Assembly (NCBI GenBank): GCA_949825025.1
Contig: OX463781.1
Span: 43,393,469-43,457,468 of the forward strand
DNA: 64,000 nucleotides
Direction: 5' to 3'
Source: Siphlonurus alternatus
Lineage: Eukaryota; Arthropoda; Insecta; Ephemeroptera; Siphlonuridae
Program-made: the position numbers and the translations under genes
Notes under the pieces: generated by a model
The model's input: only the letters and a program-made list of their open reading frames with translations
Database searches by the model: none
What the model was told of the DNA's origin: nothing
Part shown: one piece after another, positions 38,106 through 50,932 of the stretch
How positions within the stretch are numbered: position 1 is the first letter of the stretch
How the letters are laid out: the number at the start of each line of letters is the position of its first letter

Positions 38106-38433
38106 GGTAGGGATAACACGCCCAATGTTAAAAAAAATCCTATTCATAAAAATTATGAAACAAAAATTAGAATGTTCTCCTTACCGGCAGGTAAAATATC
38201 AGGTATTCAAAAACGAGCTAGTTTTCGAGTTATTAATTTTTAAAGTTGACTAATTTAACATGGAGAAATGGAAATTCATGTTAAATTAGTCAACTTTAAA
38301 AATTATTAACTAAAAAACTAGCTCGATTTTGTATACCTGATATTTTACCTGCTGGTAAGGAGAACATTCTAAATTTTTTTCATAATTTTTATGAATGGGA
38401 TTTTTATTAACATTGAGCGTGTTATCTCAACCC
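38106..38433. mobile_element. ACACGTCCAATGTT family foldback MITE, copy 2
   Basis: The left end is GGTAGGGATAACACGCCCAA after TTAA (38102-38105). The right end is AACATTGAGCGTGTTATCTC, followed by a changed flank (TATC). The arms hold AAAATATCAGGTAT, AGTTGACTAATTTAACATG and their complements. Confidence 0.8.
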
Positions 38434-38494
38434 TATCATTCAAATGCAAATACATTTTATTTTATAGTATAGCAGTAACAGTTATTTGTACATA

Positions 38495-38614
38495 CAGTCG
38501 AAGCCTCTTAAATTTTGTCCTTCTGCAGCCTTGTCAATCACCATGCCTCATAAGAATAACACAGGGTATGGTGATTAACAAGGCTGCAACAAGGAAATTT
38601 TCCACAGTGACGAG
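38495..38614. mobile_element. Mariner-like MITE, copy 3
   Basis: CAGTCGAAGCCTCTTAAATT follows TA (38493-38494), with TA again at 38615-38616. The interior has AATAACACAGGGTATGG and CAATCACCATGCC/GGTATGGTGATT as in copy 1. Confidence 0.65.
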
Positions 38615-40139
38615 TATACGAAAAATAGTTGAAAAATTAGGTTTGTAATATAATTATTTTATGTTTTACATCAGTAAAATTGTTTGTATGAAAATTTATT
38701 TAAAAGAGAGAAAAAATACACCAAATAATGTCAATGCTTATTTTTTTCTTTACGTATTTAATTATTTTTGTTTGTTTTGTAAAGTCTATGAAAACTGGAT
38801 GGATAATGTTACATTTGAAATTAACACTTTAATTAACTTTTTCTATATATTTATATATATATTAAATTTTTTTATAGAATTCAATTATAATTTTATTGAA
38901 AACAAAAAGTACACATTTTTAAAAACAAAGGCTGACATTTTTTTTTTAAATATTTAATACAAAATTAATTACTTAAACTTTTTATTTTGTATAAGAAAAA
39001 TTCTTCATTTTTCATTCAGATTAATTTTTAATATTATATTAAAAAAAAACTAAGTTAAAAAATAATAAGCATACAAAGTTTAGCTATATATAGGCATAAT
39101 AATTTCCTGAGCTTTAATTAAAAGAGATGAGAATTTTCTACTTCCTTATTATTGTGTTTTTTGTTATTTGTTTTTTCTTAATTAGTGTAAAAAATTTAGA
39201 AGTATTTTCATATTAATTTTTTTTTCTAAGGATGAGATTTTTTATGTATACATAATAATTGTATATCATAAAATGTGCCACAAGAATTTCTTATGTAATG
39301 ACTTTTTCACTGTCCAGGCTTGCTAAAATGACCTGTGTAATCAGTGTTCTTTCTCCCTCCACATTTAAGCACATTCCTTGACTTCAACAATTTGGAAGGC
39401 TTTTATTTCCTCGGAAGGAAAATTGGAGTTAGAAGTACAAGAGAGAGAAGGGAGAAAAACAGTGGTAGTATTTGAAGCTTTCAGAATGCGTTAACAAAGC
39501 AAAACTATATATACATAGAGAAAATTTTGTATACAATGTACAAAAACTTCTATATAGAAAAATGTAAAAGCTACTTTTTTTGTCTTTACTATACTAAAAA
39601 AACAAACTATATGACATCTCATTACCTTAAATCCAACACAGAAAGAAAAGAAAAGAGAGAGAAATATACAAGAGCTGATATCAAAACATTGAGTTTTATT
39701 CTTTAACGAACTCAGATCAAAGTTGTTTGAGTGGAATAAAAGAATAAGGAAAAAAGCTTTTTCATTTATTTTTTTTCCTTGCACGTTTGCCTTTTTATTT
39801 TTTATTCTTATATAAATGAAGTAAAAATTCAAAGCTTTATTCAAACTTTAAAAAAAAAATAATAAATCTAAAGAATAAAGTCTTTTTTTTTTTTAAATAT
39901 TTGTGTAGAATATTAAAGATTCTCAAGGGCTTTGTATGAAGAGGGAAAATGTTTTCACACCTCTTTTCGTGGTGGATTGATTGAGAAGTATTTTTACAAT
40001 CAAAATCTTTTGTTTTTAAAAGTTTGCATACAAAAGTAACAGAAAAATCATTAAAAATTTCTTTTTAACACAACCTTTTTTTTAAAAATTTAAAATGAAA
40101 GGAGATGATAAAATATCAATTTTGCATCACAAACTTCAT

Positions 40140-40523
<384 letters not shown>

Positions 40524-41809
40524 CTCTTTCACTCTCACCTCTTTCTTTGTGTTCTGATCCTCAAATATAAGCTAGCCGATATTTGACACTTGCTTTGAGT
40601 TGATTTTCCTTAAAATTTTCCTTTTAATTTATATAGTGGCCAAATTTAAAAATTTTTCCTCGACAGTTGACAAAAAATGAAGTATATACAATATTTTTCT
40701 ACCATGATATTTTCAAGTTGAACAAGATAATAGAGGTCTTTCACCATACGTCACAAAAATATGACGTTACGTGAATGTATGCAAAAAGCACCTATTTAAC
40801 ATGGTATATTTAGCATGGTAGTAGCATACCAAAAACCATTTATTTTCTGCGATATGACAATCGTGGTACTTTTGACAATTATTTTATATGATAGATTGAA
40901 ATGTCAAGTAAATGGAAAAAAAATACAATATTTGCCAATGATATCTGTGAAAAATACAATAAATCATTAAATAAAATGTAAATCGACTCCAAATTTCACG
41001 TCAATAATGATCATTTTAGGACACTTATGCACTGATATTGACCCTAAGATGCTTCAAAAAAATCAGTCAATCACCGACCATTGCTTTCCCCGCGGACTTT
41101 TGAATACGAGGGGGAAACGGCACAACAAAAAATAATGATAAAGAAGCTAGGTAAAATAAAAAAAATGTATATGTTCGAGTTATGTATATTTATTTCTTAC
41201 ATATATATTATTACTAAAAAATAATAAAAATATGTTAAATTAGGAGGAATAAATCAAGTGATTCCAGTTCCCTCTCAGTATACCTACTGCTGAATGTAAA
41301 CAACAACAAAGCCAAGCAAACGCTATATTATGATGTTTAAGTTTTTTATATGTATGCGGTAACGGTTATTCTTTTTCTTAAATGTGCTCTTAGTTTTCTA
41401 TGGTATACTTGAAACATATAATCTAAATGTTACATGTTCAAATCATATATTTTTTTTTTTGCATTATATTAAAAAAAAAAAAACACACACTATGTTTACA
41501 GTACTACGAAAATATATTAACAATTTTATAGAAATATAAAAACTAATAATTGTTTGAAAATTTTTTTAAGCGTTCGCAATTATATTTTAGATGGCTTTCA
41601 TAAAGCCTTGTAAGGTTCACATTTAGGGTGCGCTAGCTATTTTGAGTCCTATATAAAAAATTGCGTCAAAAACCGAGCTATAAAAAAAATGACCTTGAAT
41701 CGAGCCTTTGCGTCTGCCACAACATTAGAAAGATTAAAAAGGGACAGGGAACCCTAAAACTAAGTATTTTTTAATCAAACGTTACCCATCAACTGAGTAT
41801 GAATACATG

Positions 41810-41985
41810 CCGCACGGTGGCGAGTGCCACAGGGTAAGCGCCCTATGAATAGCGCGGCCAGAGGAACGTGACGTCACGTTCATCGCCTGGCAACACTGCT
41901 GCCTCTTCTCCATGTAACTCACTTCCCCTTCCTCCCGCCCAGCCACACCCACGGTCAGTGCGATGTTGCCTGCGGCTCTCTATAT
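41810..41985. other. GC-rich island containing CGTGACGTCACG
   Basis: Includes ATAGCGCGGCCAGAGGAACG, the palindrome AACGTGACGTCACGTT centred at 41872-41873, and CGCCTGGCAACACTGCTGCC. No coding signal. The palindrome is an extended CRE/ATF-type site; function not shown. Confidence 0.4.
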
Positions 41986-42349
41986 TTAATTAATTTTTAT
42001 AACTTTGACGGATGTTCCGAAAACGGAAATTTACTCATTTCTCGCATTAACATATCTTGCAGAAACTTTTTAATCATTCATGATTGCATTGTCCCATATT
42101 CTTTTAAGGTCAAATATTTTAAGGTTTGATTTTAGGCTTGATTTTAGACACAATTTGAAGACTCATAATATTTCAACCTATTAAATGTGACCTTAATTAA
42201 GATTTTGTGAATGTCTCCTTTTAAAATATTACCATAATTATAATAACATTTTCCAGATAATAATATCAAACACTTTAATAATAATTGTTACGTATTGTTC
42301 TTCCTCTTTAAAATTGATATCAAAAAGATAGTGAGGGTAGTGTGAGAGA

Positions 42350-42570
42350 ATTGGATGTTGTAAGGAGCCGGAAGGAAAGAGAAAACTCTCCATCATAGGC
42401 AACAGCTGTGTCGGCTCACGCTATATCGGCTGCAGAGCCACCTTCCTTCTTCCCTGCGGGAGTCTGAAGGGTGGAGGAAATGGAACGGCTGCACATGATG
42501 CTGTGAGGTGCGCCAGCCGTGGCAAAAATATGAGCACTACTTCATCTTCGGACGCTGCAGCTACATCGTT
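42350..42570. other. GC-rich island, function unknown
   Basis: Includes GGCAACAGCTGTGTCGGCTC, CTATATCGGCTGCAGAGCCA and TGAGGTGCGCCAGCCGTGGC. Contains two CAGCTG/GGCTGCAG-type motifs but no open frame of note. Confidence 0.35.
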
Positions 42571-43196
42571 TCTCAAAATTATATATAAATATTTTCTGCT
42601 AACATTTTTTTAAAAGCATGCATCAAAAGAAAAAAAAAAAGTGTATAGAAAGTATTATTATATGACAGTCTCATATGTGACAATTCTAAATATATATTTA
42701 TATTTTTCCAATATAAAAAATAAATTTCATATATTATGGATTTAATGGACCTCTTAATCCATATCAAATTTTAAAAAATGAAATTCTGAGATTCAAGAAA
42801 ACTCTAGTTTACGAAAACTGAAATTTTAGTGATAATTTTGAAATTATTGTGACATTTTCAAAATTTTGTTATGTTTATAAAAACACGACAGTTTAAGTTC
42901 AGGTGGTACAAATTAAATTTATTACATTTATCAAACAATTTGCATGAATCTGATGTTACTGATTTTGGGCATGGTAAATGAGTTTTGAAAATGTTAAATA
43001 ATGAATTAAGAATAAATAAAAGTTATAAGAGAATATTTTAGGTTATTTTTTTAATAATGAAATTATGAACGCATACTTAATTAATATGAAAAATATTCAA
43101 TCAAATTGTCTATTGCTAAAGACTATTAGATCCAAATACGATATTTGAAAATTCATTATTTTTTTCAGGCTGTACTCTATCGCAAGCCTGAAGTTT

Positions 43197-43217
43197 TTTT
43201 TTTTTTTTTTTTTTTTT
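43197..43217. repeat. Poly-T tract
   Basis: About 22 consecutive T with no recognisable retroelement body beside it. Confidence 0.85.
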
Positions 43218-44303
43218 CGAAATGGAGTTTTGAAGTTCTTAATCTCATAGTTTTAGGATTTAATTTCATAAATATAATAATGCTTTAATGAAACATAATT
43301 TTATTATGTTTTATTTTTACAATAATCATGTTCATAATTTTAGGATTGATATTAATAAATACAATTATTGATTTTAATCAAACACCACCAAAAATAAACA
43401 CAAAATTTCTTAAAGCAAATTAATTAATGAACTGTATAAGTTGCCTTTAAAAGAGCGCGTTATGTTACTTTAGATATACGCATAACAATAATTCCGGAAC
43501 AGAGTTTAAATGTATGTACAATGTTCCAATATATAAACAGCTCTTCGCTTTTCCTCTATTGTTTCCATTTTCACTTTTCGTTAAACAACAAGCCTCATTT
43601 AAAGTAAATTCTCAGAAAATAGTAATAAAATACGATTAAAATAAAATCATAAAATAAATTAATGTAATTAAAAACAGTTTTATCTTTTATTGCTCAATAA
43701 ATTTATCATAATTCAATAGTAAAAAAATAAAATAATAAATTTTTATTGCATTATATTTTTTATTCAAGAAATTATATTTTAATAACATGTATTCTATAAT
43801 ATTAATAAATCTTAAAAATTGTATTATAGCAATTTTTATTACAATTTATTTTTCTCCAACACTAGTTTATTGTCAATTTTGTAGCATTGTTCCAGAGGTA
43901 ATATTGTAGCTAGAACATTTACTGTTTTTTTTTTATTTCTCCCTATAACACAACGTGTATAGTTTCAGGCTCTATTTGTTTCTCCGTTTGATTGCCTTCC
44001 TCATCTCCATTATTTTTCTTACAATTTTCAAGTTCTGTATGAAAGTGTTTTTTTTTTACGAGTTTTCTTTTTCTGTTTTACAATCACATAGCACGACTAG
44101 AGCGGCGCAAGTTAAACAGTTTAAACACCCTCTGAGATTTGCATGAAAACGTGCGTTCAGGAGGCGTGGCAAAGACAATGCTGCTTTCTTTAATATGTCG
44201 TTATGACCCTTTGCTCCCATCACCCATTGCATGTTGTATAAAACGCAGCTCTTTCTTTCTCTCCCTTAAAAAAAATCCCCTTCTTTTTTGACATAAACTG
44301 ACT

Positions 44304-44308
<5 letters not shown>

Positions 44309-44397
<89 letters not shown>
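44309..44397. repeat. (AT)n microsatellite
   Basis: About 89 bp of AT. Confidence 0.98.
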
Positions 44398-44399
<2 letters not shown>

Positions 44400-44799
44400 C
44401 AGTATATATTATACAAGAGATGATAGGATTTATAACAGGTATGTACGTTTTAACGTTTTATATAAAAAAGTGTAGAGTTTTTTTAATCAAAAGGATTAGC
44501 TTAAAAAACATTTAATATGTATTACTTTAAATTAAATATTTAATAAGTTTTAAAAAGTACTTTTCTTTTATTTTTTTTCAAACAGAATTCATTTAAAAAA
44601 TACAACAACTTATATAATATTTTATATAAATAGTAAGAAAAAAAATGAATGTAGACTATATCTTTTTCATAAGAGTTGTTTATATAAACTAAAAAAAAAT
44701 ACATATATAAAGTAGTGAAAAGTGAAAAAATATGTTTTTTTTTTTCTCTTGGGGTATAGCTATAGCGATATCTAGTGCAAAATTTTAGTTTTGTGTGTG

Positions 44800-45060
44800 T
44801 ATGCAAGAAGAAAATGTAGCGGCTGGTTGGGGCTTATCCTCACCTAGCAAGACACACCATAGAGGTACTGAATATCGCATGAGGCACTCGGAAAGCGGCT
44901 GCCCACCACTCCCAGATGCTCCCTTGCCGCGAGCTACATCCTATATATATGGAGTATTACAGCCGCCACGGATTTTACGGCCCTTAGTCCCAGATGCACC
45001 CTTCACAATAACAGTACCCCCTTACTGTGAGAGGAGTAACAGTGAGACAATACAGTGTCA
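44800..45060. other. GC-rich island with a 124-codon open frame, function unknown
   Basis: GC-rich sequence (for example CTCCCTTGCCGCGAGCTACA) in AT-rich DNA. A + strand frame (44795-45169) crosses it and is rich in Pro/Ser/Thr in its first 80 residues, but no domain is recognised. CCTATATATATGGAG near 44940 resembles the motif near 27245. It may be noncoding. Confidence 0.35.
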
Positions 45061-45631
45061 CTTGCCTACAAAACAAATTTCTACAATAACCTGTCAACTT
45101 TATATTATTCTACAAAAATCATATTACAAATTCATTCTAATTTTCTGTGATATTTTTCCCCTCTATTAAAAAATTTTAGTCATAAATCTTACGATAAAAA
45201 AAACTCACTACTAACAATGAAATATTTCTTGTTTTTAAAGAAGAACGCACCACATTTTGTTTTTTACTGGGCTTTAAAATTATCTACCAATTTTTTTTTT
45301 TAAATTGATTTTTTATTCATAACAGTAATCAATAATAAAATGAAAAAAATAGGTATTGATTATTATTATAATATAATGTAATTTTTAATATTGATTTTTT
45401 TTTTAATAGTTTCATCTCAATTTAAGAATAATACTTCAACTAGTCAAGGAGAAGAGGGAAAAATAAATCATCAGTTTTTATTTTTTTGACATTTTAATTT
45501 TCCTGCAATAATAAAGTCAATATAAATTATATAGAAGTAATCAATCATTATATATATATATATATGGTATAAAAAAACTTTATTATTATTATAGAGAATA
45601 GATTATCAATTTAACGGGAAAAATATTATAG

Positions 45632-45800
<169 letters not shown>

Positions 45801-45838
45801 ATTTATATAATATTTTTATTAATAAAAAACAACAATAC

Positions 45839-46270
45839 AATCCTACCAAGGCCGGAAGTCTTTATAGGTAGGTACTGTTTTACAGTCATCTTACCTTTTT
45901 GATGAGCTCAGCCTGCTCAGCATCAGAGCACAATTGCAAAATTCAGCAAGAACATAATTACAGTTTGCAAAATGCACTAGTACAAACAATTAAAAAATCA
46001 AATATGAAAAAAAAATTATAGCATAAACCAAAAAATTCTGAACTTTGGTTTTATGTTCAATTTTACCCATTGACTCTTTAATAAACAATGGAATGTTATT
46101 CAAAATTTTAGGTAAAAGGACATTTAAAGTTTAAAGTTCTTTCACCATATCTATTATTTGGCAATGTTACAATTAAAGGCTCTGATAATTGATTTCTTGT
46201 ATCATGTGTATGGCATCTTCTTTCTAGTTCCTTCATATCAACAAATTTATCACATGTTATGATTTATGAG
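45839..46270 (-). pseudogene. LINE remnant, C-terminal tail of reverse transcriptase ORF plus 3' UTR
   Basis: On the minus strand, codons read HTHDTRNQLSEP, then RYGERTLNFKCPFT. This matches the usual LINE ORF2 C-terminal pattern (H-x-Y/D-TR-N, later G-x-R-x-x-x-F-x-x-P-x-x-W-N). The reading then breaks at stop codons, with homologous sequence continuing (NFE, SIVY, RVNG). The 3' UTR begins after about 46060 and ends near CTACCAAGGCCGGAAGTCTT at 45842. Strongly truncated and not functional. Confidence 0.75.
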
Positions 46271-46857
46271 TAATGACGTTATGACAGATATAAAACTAAT
46301 AAGATTTCAATTGCACCATAAATAATTATAGGTAAAAAATTTTACCTCTCCTAATTATATATAAGAAATGACGTAGCAATAAAAAAAGTAAAAATACTAT
46401 AATATAAAGAAACCAGGAGTAATGATGAAGAGAATTTATACAGCGTTCTACCTCTTTCTTTTACTCTTTTTTTATTTATTTATTTTAGTGCACATTTAAT
46501 GGAAGCTGAAAACTAGTACGCTATGATATAATAATGATGAAGTATATATTTGCAACAATGTAAATATACTGCAACACTAAATGCATGTATTATTCAATCT
46601 ATTAATGCATTAAATTTTGATATTATGACTAATGTATGTACTACATTCAACTGTGTTTCAATGAATATTTTAAGCACAAAACAGAACAGGGTGATAAAGT
46701 AAAGTTTATATAAAAAAATCCATCAATCAATTTATTGTAGTCAACAGTTCAAAAGTAATTTTTGCCTTCCTTTTGCCGTCACTAATCTTTCTCGTGTTTA
46801 AGAATAATATAATGCATTTAATTTCGTGACCATTAATCTGATTAAAAAATTCTGTGT

Positions 46858-47165
46858 GACGCAGTGCGCTTGACCGGGTCTCGTCAGATTCCCGAAGTCA
46901 AGCAACGCCGAGCGTGGTTAGTAGTTGGATGGGTGACCATCTTCAACAAAAATCATGTTTCCCACCAAGGGGTAAATTGCACTTTTCCATTATGTGGTGT
47001 CCCTAGTTTGGGACTTTCGGTTCATTTACAAAATTGTAGTGTCCATCCTGGCTGAGGTTTCCACGCTTCCCTCAATCGCAGGCAAATGCCGGGACAGATT
47101 GCAAGGCTACGAAATGCTCAAGTTAGGATTATGGAAGGTTCGGGGTTTCAAACTCAGTGAGTAAT
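46858..47165 (+). repeat. 5S-rRNA-derived SINE, copy 2
   Basis: The head has GGGTCTCGTCAGATTCCCGA, AAGTCAAGCAACGCCGAGCG, TGGTTAGTAGTTGGATGGGT and GACC, aligning with the 5S rRNA internal promoter region. The tail has TGAGGTTTCCACGCTTCCCT, CAATCGCAGGCAAATGCCGG and GGACAGATTGC. The tail matches copy 1 and the fragment at 61190-61242. Better preserved than copy 1. The short open frame over it is not a gene. Confidence 0.85.
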
Positions 47166-47616
47166 CAGTATTAAGTAGAATTACCCATTTGTGGTTTCAT
47201 ACATTTTTTAATCATAATGATTGATTATTTCTATACAATATTGATATCGTTTCTCTTACCCACCTAATGCCATCTCTTTCCAAACTCCAGATATTAGGCC
47301 AAATGTCGGGTTATCATTTTTCTGAGGAGTTCATGCAAACATATATTTCACAGATTTTTTTCAGAGGGGACAAATTTTAGCATGCAGAAATTATAACACA
47401 CATAAGGACGATATAATAATATTAATATTGTAATTATGTTAATATAAATTGGAAAAGTAGTTTCCAAATACATTTTGGACAATTTGATTGTATTTTTAAA
47501 TTTATTGTTGGATTATAATGTACCTCGTAAGTAATAAGTCAAGAGAAGCTTCAGAGATGCAGATGGTCCAAAATTTAACAATAAAGAAAAGCCTTCAAAA
47601 ATACAGTCCAAAAAAT

Positions 47617-47811
47617 GTAAGGTTAACACCGGAAGTTGAAAGATTGTGGCTTAACTATTAACATGAAAAATCTAAGACTTTGCAGGGAGTTTGAACTCTC
47701 TAATATGAATGTCTGTGCCAAGTTTCCCGTTCAAAAAGGAACTAGATTGTCCAGAATTCTACCACTTCCGGTTACATCTGGTGATAACCTTAAATTTGTT
47801 GAAATGTAGTT
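47617..47811. repeat. Worn inverted repeat with ACCGGAAGT arms
   Basis: TAAGGTTAACACCGGAAGT pairs imperfectly with ACTTCCGGTTACATCTGGTG and AACCTTA, leaving 3-8 bp bulges. Possible old MITE. Confidence 0.4.
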
Positions 47812-48429
47812 TTCTTATTTTTAATAATTTTTAAATACTGATTTGAGTTAAGAGTTTATTACGTTATGTTTTATTATTATTATGTGTTATATTTATTATT
47901 AGTAATGTACGCATTTTGTATATGGACTTTCGTCTTTTACATTCATCAATTGGGTTTTGGTTATTTATTTTTTTATTATTTTTCCCTCCAAACTCCCTAT
48001 TGTTAACCCAAAAAGAAAATTTTTATTATTACGTTTAACAATTAGATTATAGAAAACTGGATAAAATATACTGCATATTGAAATTAAAAAAACAATTGCA
48101 CTTTATACATTATGCATTATATATTATGCATTATGAGTCAGAAAAACTAATATTTAATATAAAATCTTTGCACGAAAAACTAAAACTTTTCTAAACTTCA
48201 ACTTTTTACGCTCTTTCCACCCACTCGTAAACCTATCGTGGTGGTATCCTAACTCCATTGATAAGTACAAATGAAGTTATGATATTTTATTCAGCTTTAT
48301 ACCAATGAAGTTAAGATATTTTTCCGATACCAGGTCGATATAAGGAAATTGAAATTTATAAATAATAGAATAGAAATTTGAGCTTTTTGTCTTATGAGAC
48401 TAAAGGTTAATCACCCGATAAAGCCACAT

Positions 48430-48565
48430 CTGCGAATGAGTTTTTGCTCTTTAAACATGACGCCTAGTCGCGTAGTTAGCTGCCTCTGTCACAGCCGGAG
48501 GAGGAAAATCGCCTCATACATTATGCAACGTCCATATTACTGGCTGAATTGCATTGCTCCTTTGA
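48430..48565. other. GC-richer stretch, function unknown
   Basis: Contains ATGACGCCTAGTCGCGTAGT and CACAGCCGGAGGAGGAAAAT within a 95-codon frame lacking any recognisable domain. Confidence 0.3.
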
Positions 48566-48825
48566 CTCTTTTCAACAAGCAGCCATTTTCAGTAACGACT
48601 AGAAAATCACACACTATGAAAATAAAACTCACAGCTGTTTTTTTTTTTTTTTTTTACCAGACAGCAATACTATTATATTAAAATAATAAATTCACATTTT
48701 AAACACATAATGTAGTCACACAAAAATGATTTAAAGTAATCAATTATGAATAATAATTTATTAATAATAATTAATAATTTAAATGTTTGTATTTGTATAT
48801 GTGGAATTTGACGAATAAACCATTT

Positions 48826-48921
48826 GAATTTGAATTTTGAATTTGAATTTTGAATTTGAATTTTGAATTTTTGAATTTGAATTTGAATTTGAATTTGAAA
48901 TTTGAATTTGAATTTGAATTT
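48826..48921. repeat. (TTTGAA)n minisatellite
   Basis: About 14 units of 6-7 bp, TTTGAA(T/TT). The Asn/Lys/Phe-rich minus-strand frame comes from it. Confidence 0.95.
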
Positions 48922-49369
48922 AAATTATTAATTATTTTATTATGCCAATAAAAAAAACGTATTAAACAGGTTTTATAGTAAAAAAATTGTGCTATAGCGG
49001 CCGTGACCATATTCCATATTCAAACTGCAATATACGGTTGAGTGTATAATAAATAATAAGGTAGATTGCTGTATGATTATTTCTGAAGTAAGTGGATTAT
49101 GTAAAAATACGAGTGCTATGGAGGTCTATTTATGTGGACGGTCGAGATAATAATGCTGCTGGCCTACCCCGTAAGAGATATGGCGTCATGTTATGTATCA
49201 TAACACCATTTGGCATATTAGCTGCAAATGGTACAAATAATTATGAAAACCAGTAGATGGAAGCATGGAACACCTTAGGTAAATTTAATCTCCTAATCTC
49301 TTGAATATACAGACTTTTTTATAGATTAACCTGAATAGCCAAGATAACTAATTCAGGTGTGTGTTTTTT

Positions 49370-49546
49370 TTACTGAAATTCAGCCGAAAATAGTAATATT
49401 TAATTTAAAATAAATTCAGCAAATTAAGAGTACAGGGCACTTGTTAAAACTCTGGAATATCGGTGAAAAAAAAAATATAACCCCAAACCCAGATTCGAAC
49501 TCGTGACCTACCTGATGCAAGGCTGGTGCGTAACTATTGAGCTGTA
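49370..49546 (-). repeat. tRNA-derived SINE
   Basis: On the minus strand, TAGCTCAATAGTTACGC-like D arm sequence (A box), an anticodon-arm-like CCTTGCATCAGG and B box GAGTTCGAATC run 49546 to 49481. A T-rich tract and an unrelated tail to about 49370 follow. The head resembles tRNA-Ala(TGC), but pairing is incomplete, so a functional tRNA is unlikely. Confidence 0.6.
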
Positions 49547-49549
49547 TTT

Positions 49550-49870
49550 TATTTTATTCAATTAAAATTTTAGGTTGTACAAGACACACATATAGGTTCA
49601 CGTCATAATCAATTCCTGATATAAAAAATAGACAGACAAAACAAACATCAACATAATACACAATATCAATGACTGATAAATCACAAAATAGCACTAATTT
49701 TAACATGCAATTCACACTAATTAAGACACAAGGCTCCTTACATTGCTCCTACATCCTCAGGAAGTTTATTACTTATAAATGATTTCATGGAATAAAACTC
49801 TTAATTGATTAAGCCTGTAATAATTGATATTACAACAGTAGTATACTTATTATTCATTCTTGACTTTCTA
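49550..49870 (-). repeat. LINE 3'-end fragment
   Basis: GGTTGTACAAGACACACATA and CACGTCATAATC resemble the + strand LINE tail at 54560-54600 (reversed). GGAATAAAACTCTTAATTGA resembles GGAATAAAACTCTTTGGATA near 32750. No coding frame survives. Confidence 0.65.
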
Positions 49871-49900
49871 GTTATCACCTGTATCAATTATATTAAATAA

Positions 49901-49983
49901 GTACAGTTCTTAAAGTTAAAAATTGGAATACATGCATTGGAATCTTACCTATAAATTCCAATTTTTAACTTTAAAAACTGTAC
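49901..49983. repeat. Palindrome with GTACAGTTCTTAAAG arms
   Basis: GTACAGTTCTTAAAGTTAAA and AATTGGAAT pair with ATTCCAATTTTTAACTTTAA and AACTGTAC around a loop of about 25 bp. It sits at the edge of the LINE fragment. Confidence 0.6.
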
Positions 49984-50326
49984 ATTATGTATACGTATTA
50001 TAAATAGTATTATACTCTAATGAGATTTAAATTTCAATAAGCTCACTTACCTTCCTGTAATGAGTGTAATGTATAACTCAAATTAAGTTTTACATGAAAA
50101 CAAGTGTTCCGTACCAAACACATGCAGAAAGGTGCATTAAAATGCCATTTCCTCCGTGCAATACCCCAAACAATTTGTAATTACCAAGAAACTATAAAAC
50201 CTTTTTTAGTGCTAAATGAAAGATGTTTTTTTTTTTAAATATAATGTATATTTTTATTTGGATAAAAAATTAGATATATCGCTTTTGATGTCACAAATTA
50301 TTAAAAAGTTAAAATATGTACAGTAC

Positions 50327-50649
50327 AATGGACAATTTGCATGACATTTTTTTATTGCAGAAATGGATAGAGGGTACCAAATTATGCTACTCTGGATTTT
50401 TTCAGAATTTTTTGAGAGCGGGAACTATTTTAAAAAAATTATTAAAAGTCAGTTTTATGACGTCCCGGTCGTTTAGCGCCTATTCTTTTCTTAAAGACAG
50501 ACTCCTCGTGACGTCATAAAATTGACTTTCAATTTTTTTTTTAAAAATACTGTAGTTCCCGGTCTCTAAAAAATCTGAAAAAATTCAGAGTGTCATATTT
50601 GCACCCTCTATCCATTCTGCAATAAAAAATGTCATGCAAATTGTCCATT
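50327..50649. mobile_element. Foldback element, ATTGCAGAAATGGATAGAGG family, copy 2
   Basis: The interior and inner arms match 32068-32387 (TTATTGCAGAAATGGATAGA, TTTTCTTAAAGA, CTCGTGACGTCA). The outer arms AATGGACAATTTGCATGACA are perfectly paired here but differ from those of copy 1. Confidence 0.82.
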
Positions 50650-50653
50650 CAAC

Positions 50654-50932
50654 AGAAATGTCCCATTGTAATGCTGACTCCACCTGCTCTGTTGTTATGC
50701 TATCGTAACATCAGGTGATCGGCCGGCCCAGCTCTTACACCTCTCCCTAACATTTTTACGCAAATAGTTCACCGCTCGGTCGAGACAAATATCAAGTCCC
50801 ACCTTCCGATTCTTGCTACTTGCACAAAAAATATTTAGGGAGAGTTATAAGAGCTGGGCCGGCCGATCACCGGATGTTACGATAGCATAACAACAGTGCA
50901 GGTGGAGCCAACAATACAATGGTACATTTCTC
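50654..50932. mobile_element. Foldback element with GGCCGGCCCAGCTCTTA arms
   Basis: The left arm (AGAAATGTCCCATTG, CTCCACCTGC, TGTTGTTATGCTATCGTAAC, GGTGATCGGCCGGCCCAGCT) pairs almost completely with the right arm; the loop lies near 50780. It starts 5 bp after the previous element ends. Confidence 0.8.

Noticed and set aside
39491..39844. 117-codon minus-strand open frame
   Set aside because: AT-driven Phe/Ile/Lys/Tyr composition without domain or neighbours that support a gene.
44795..45169. 124-codon open frame in a GC-rich island
   Set aside because: No recognisable domain, no splice or promoter context, and the composition explains the lack of stops. Kept as an island of unknown function, not as a gene.
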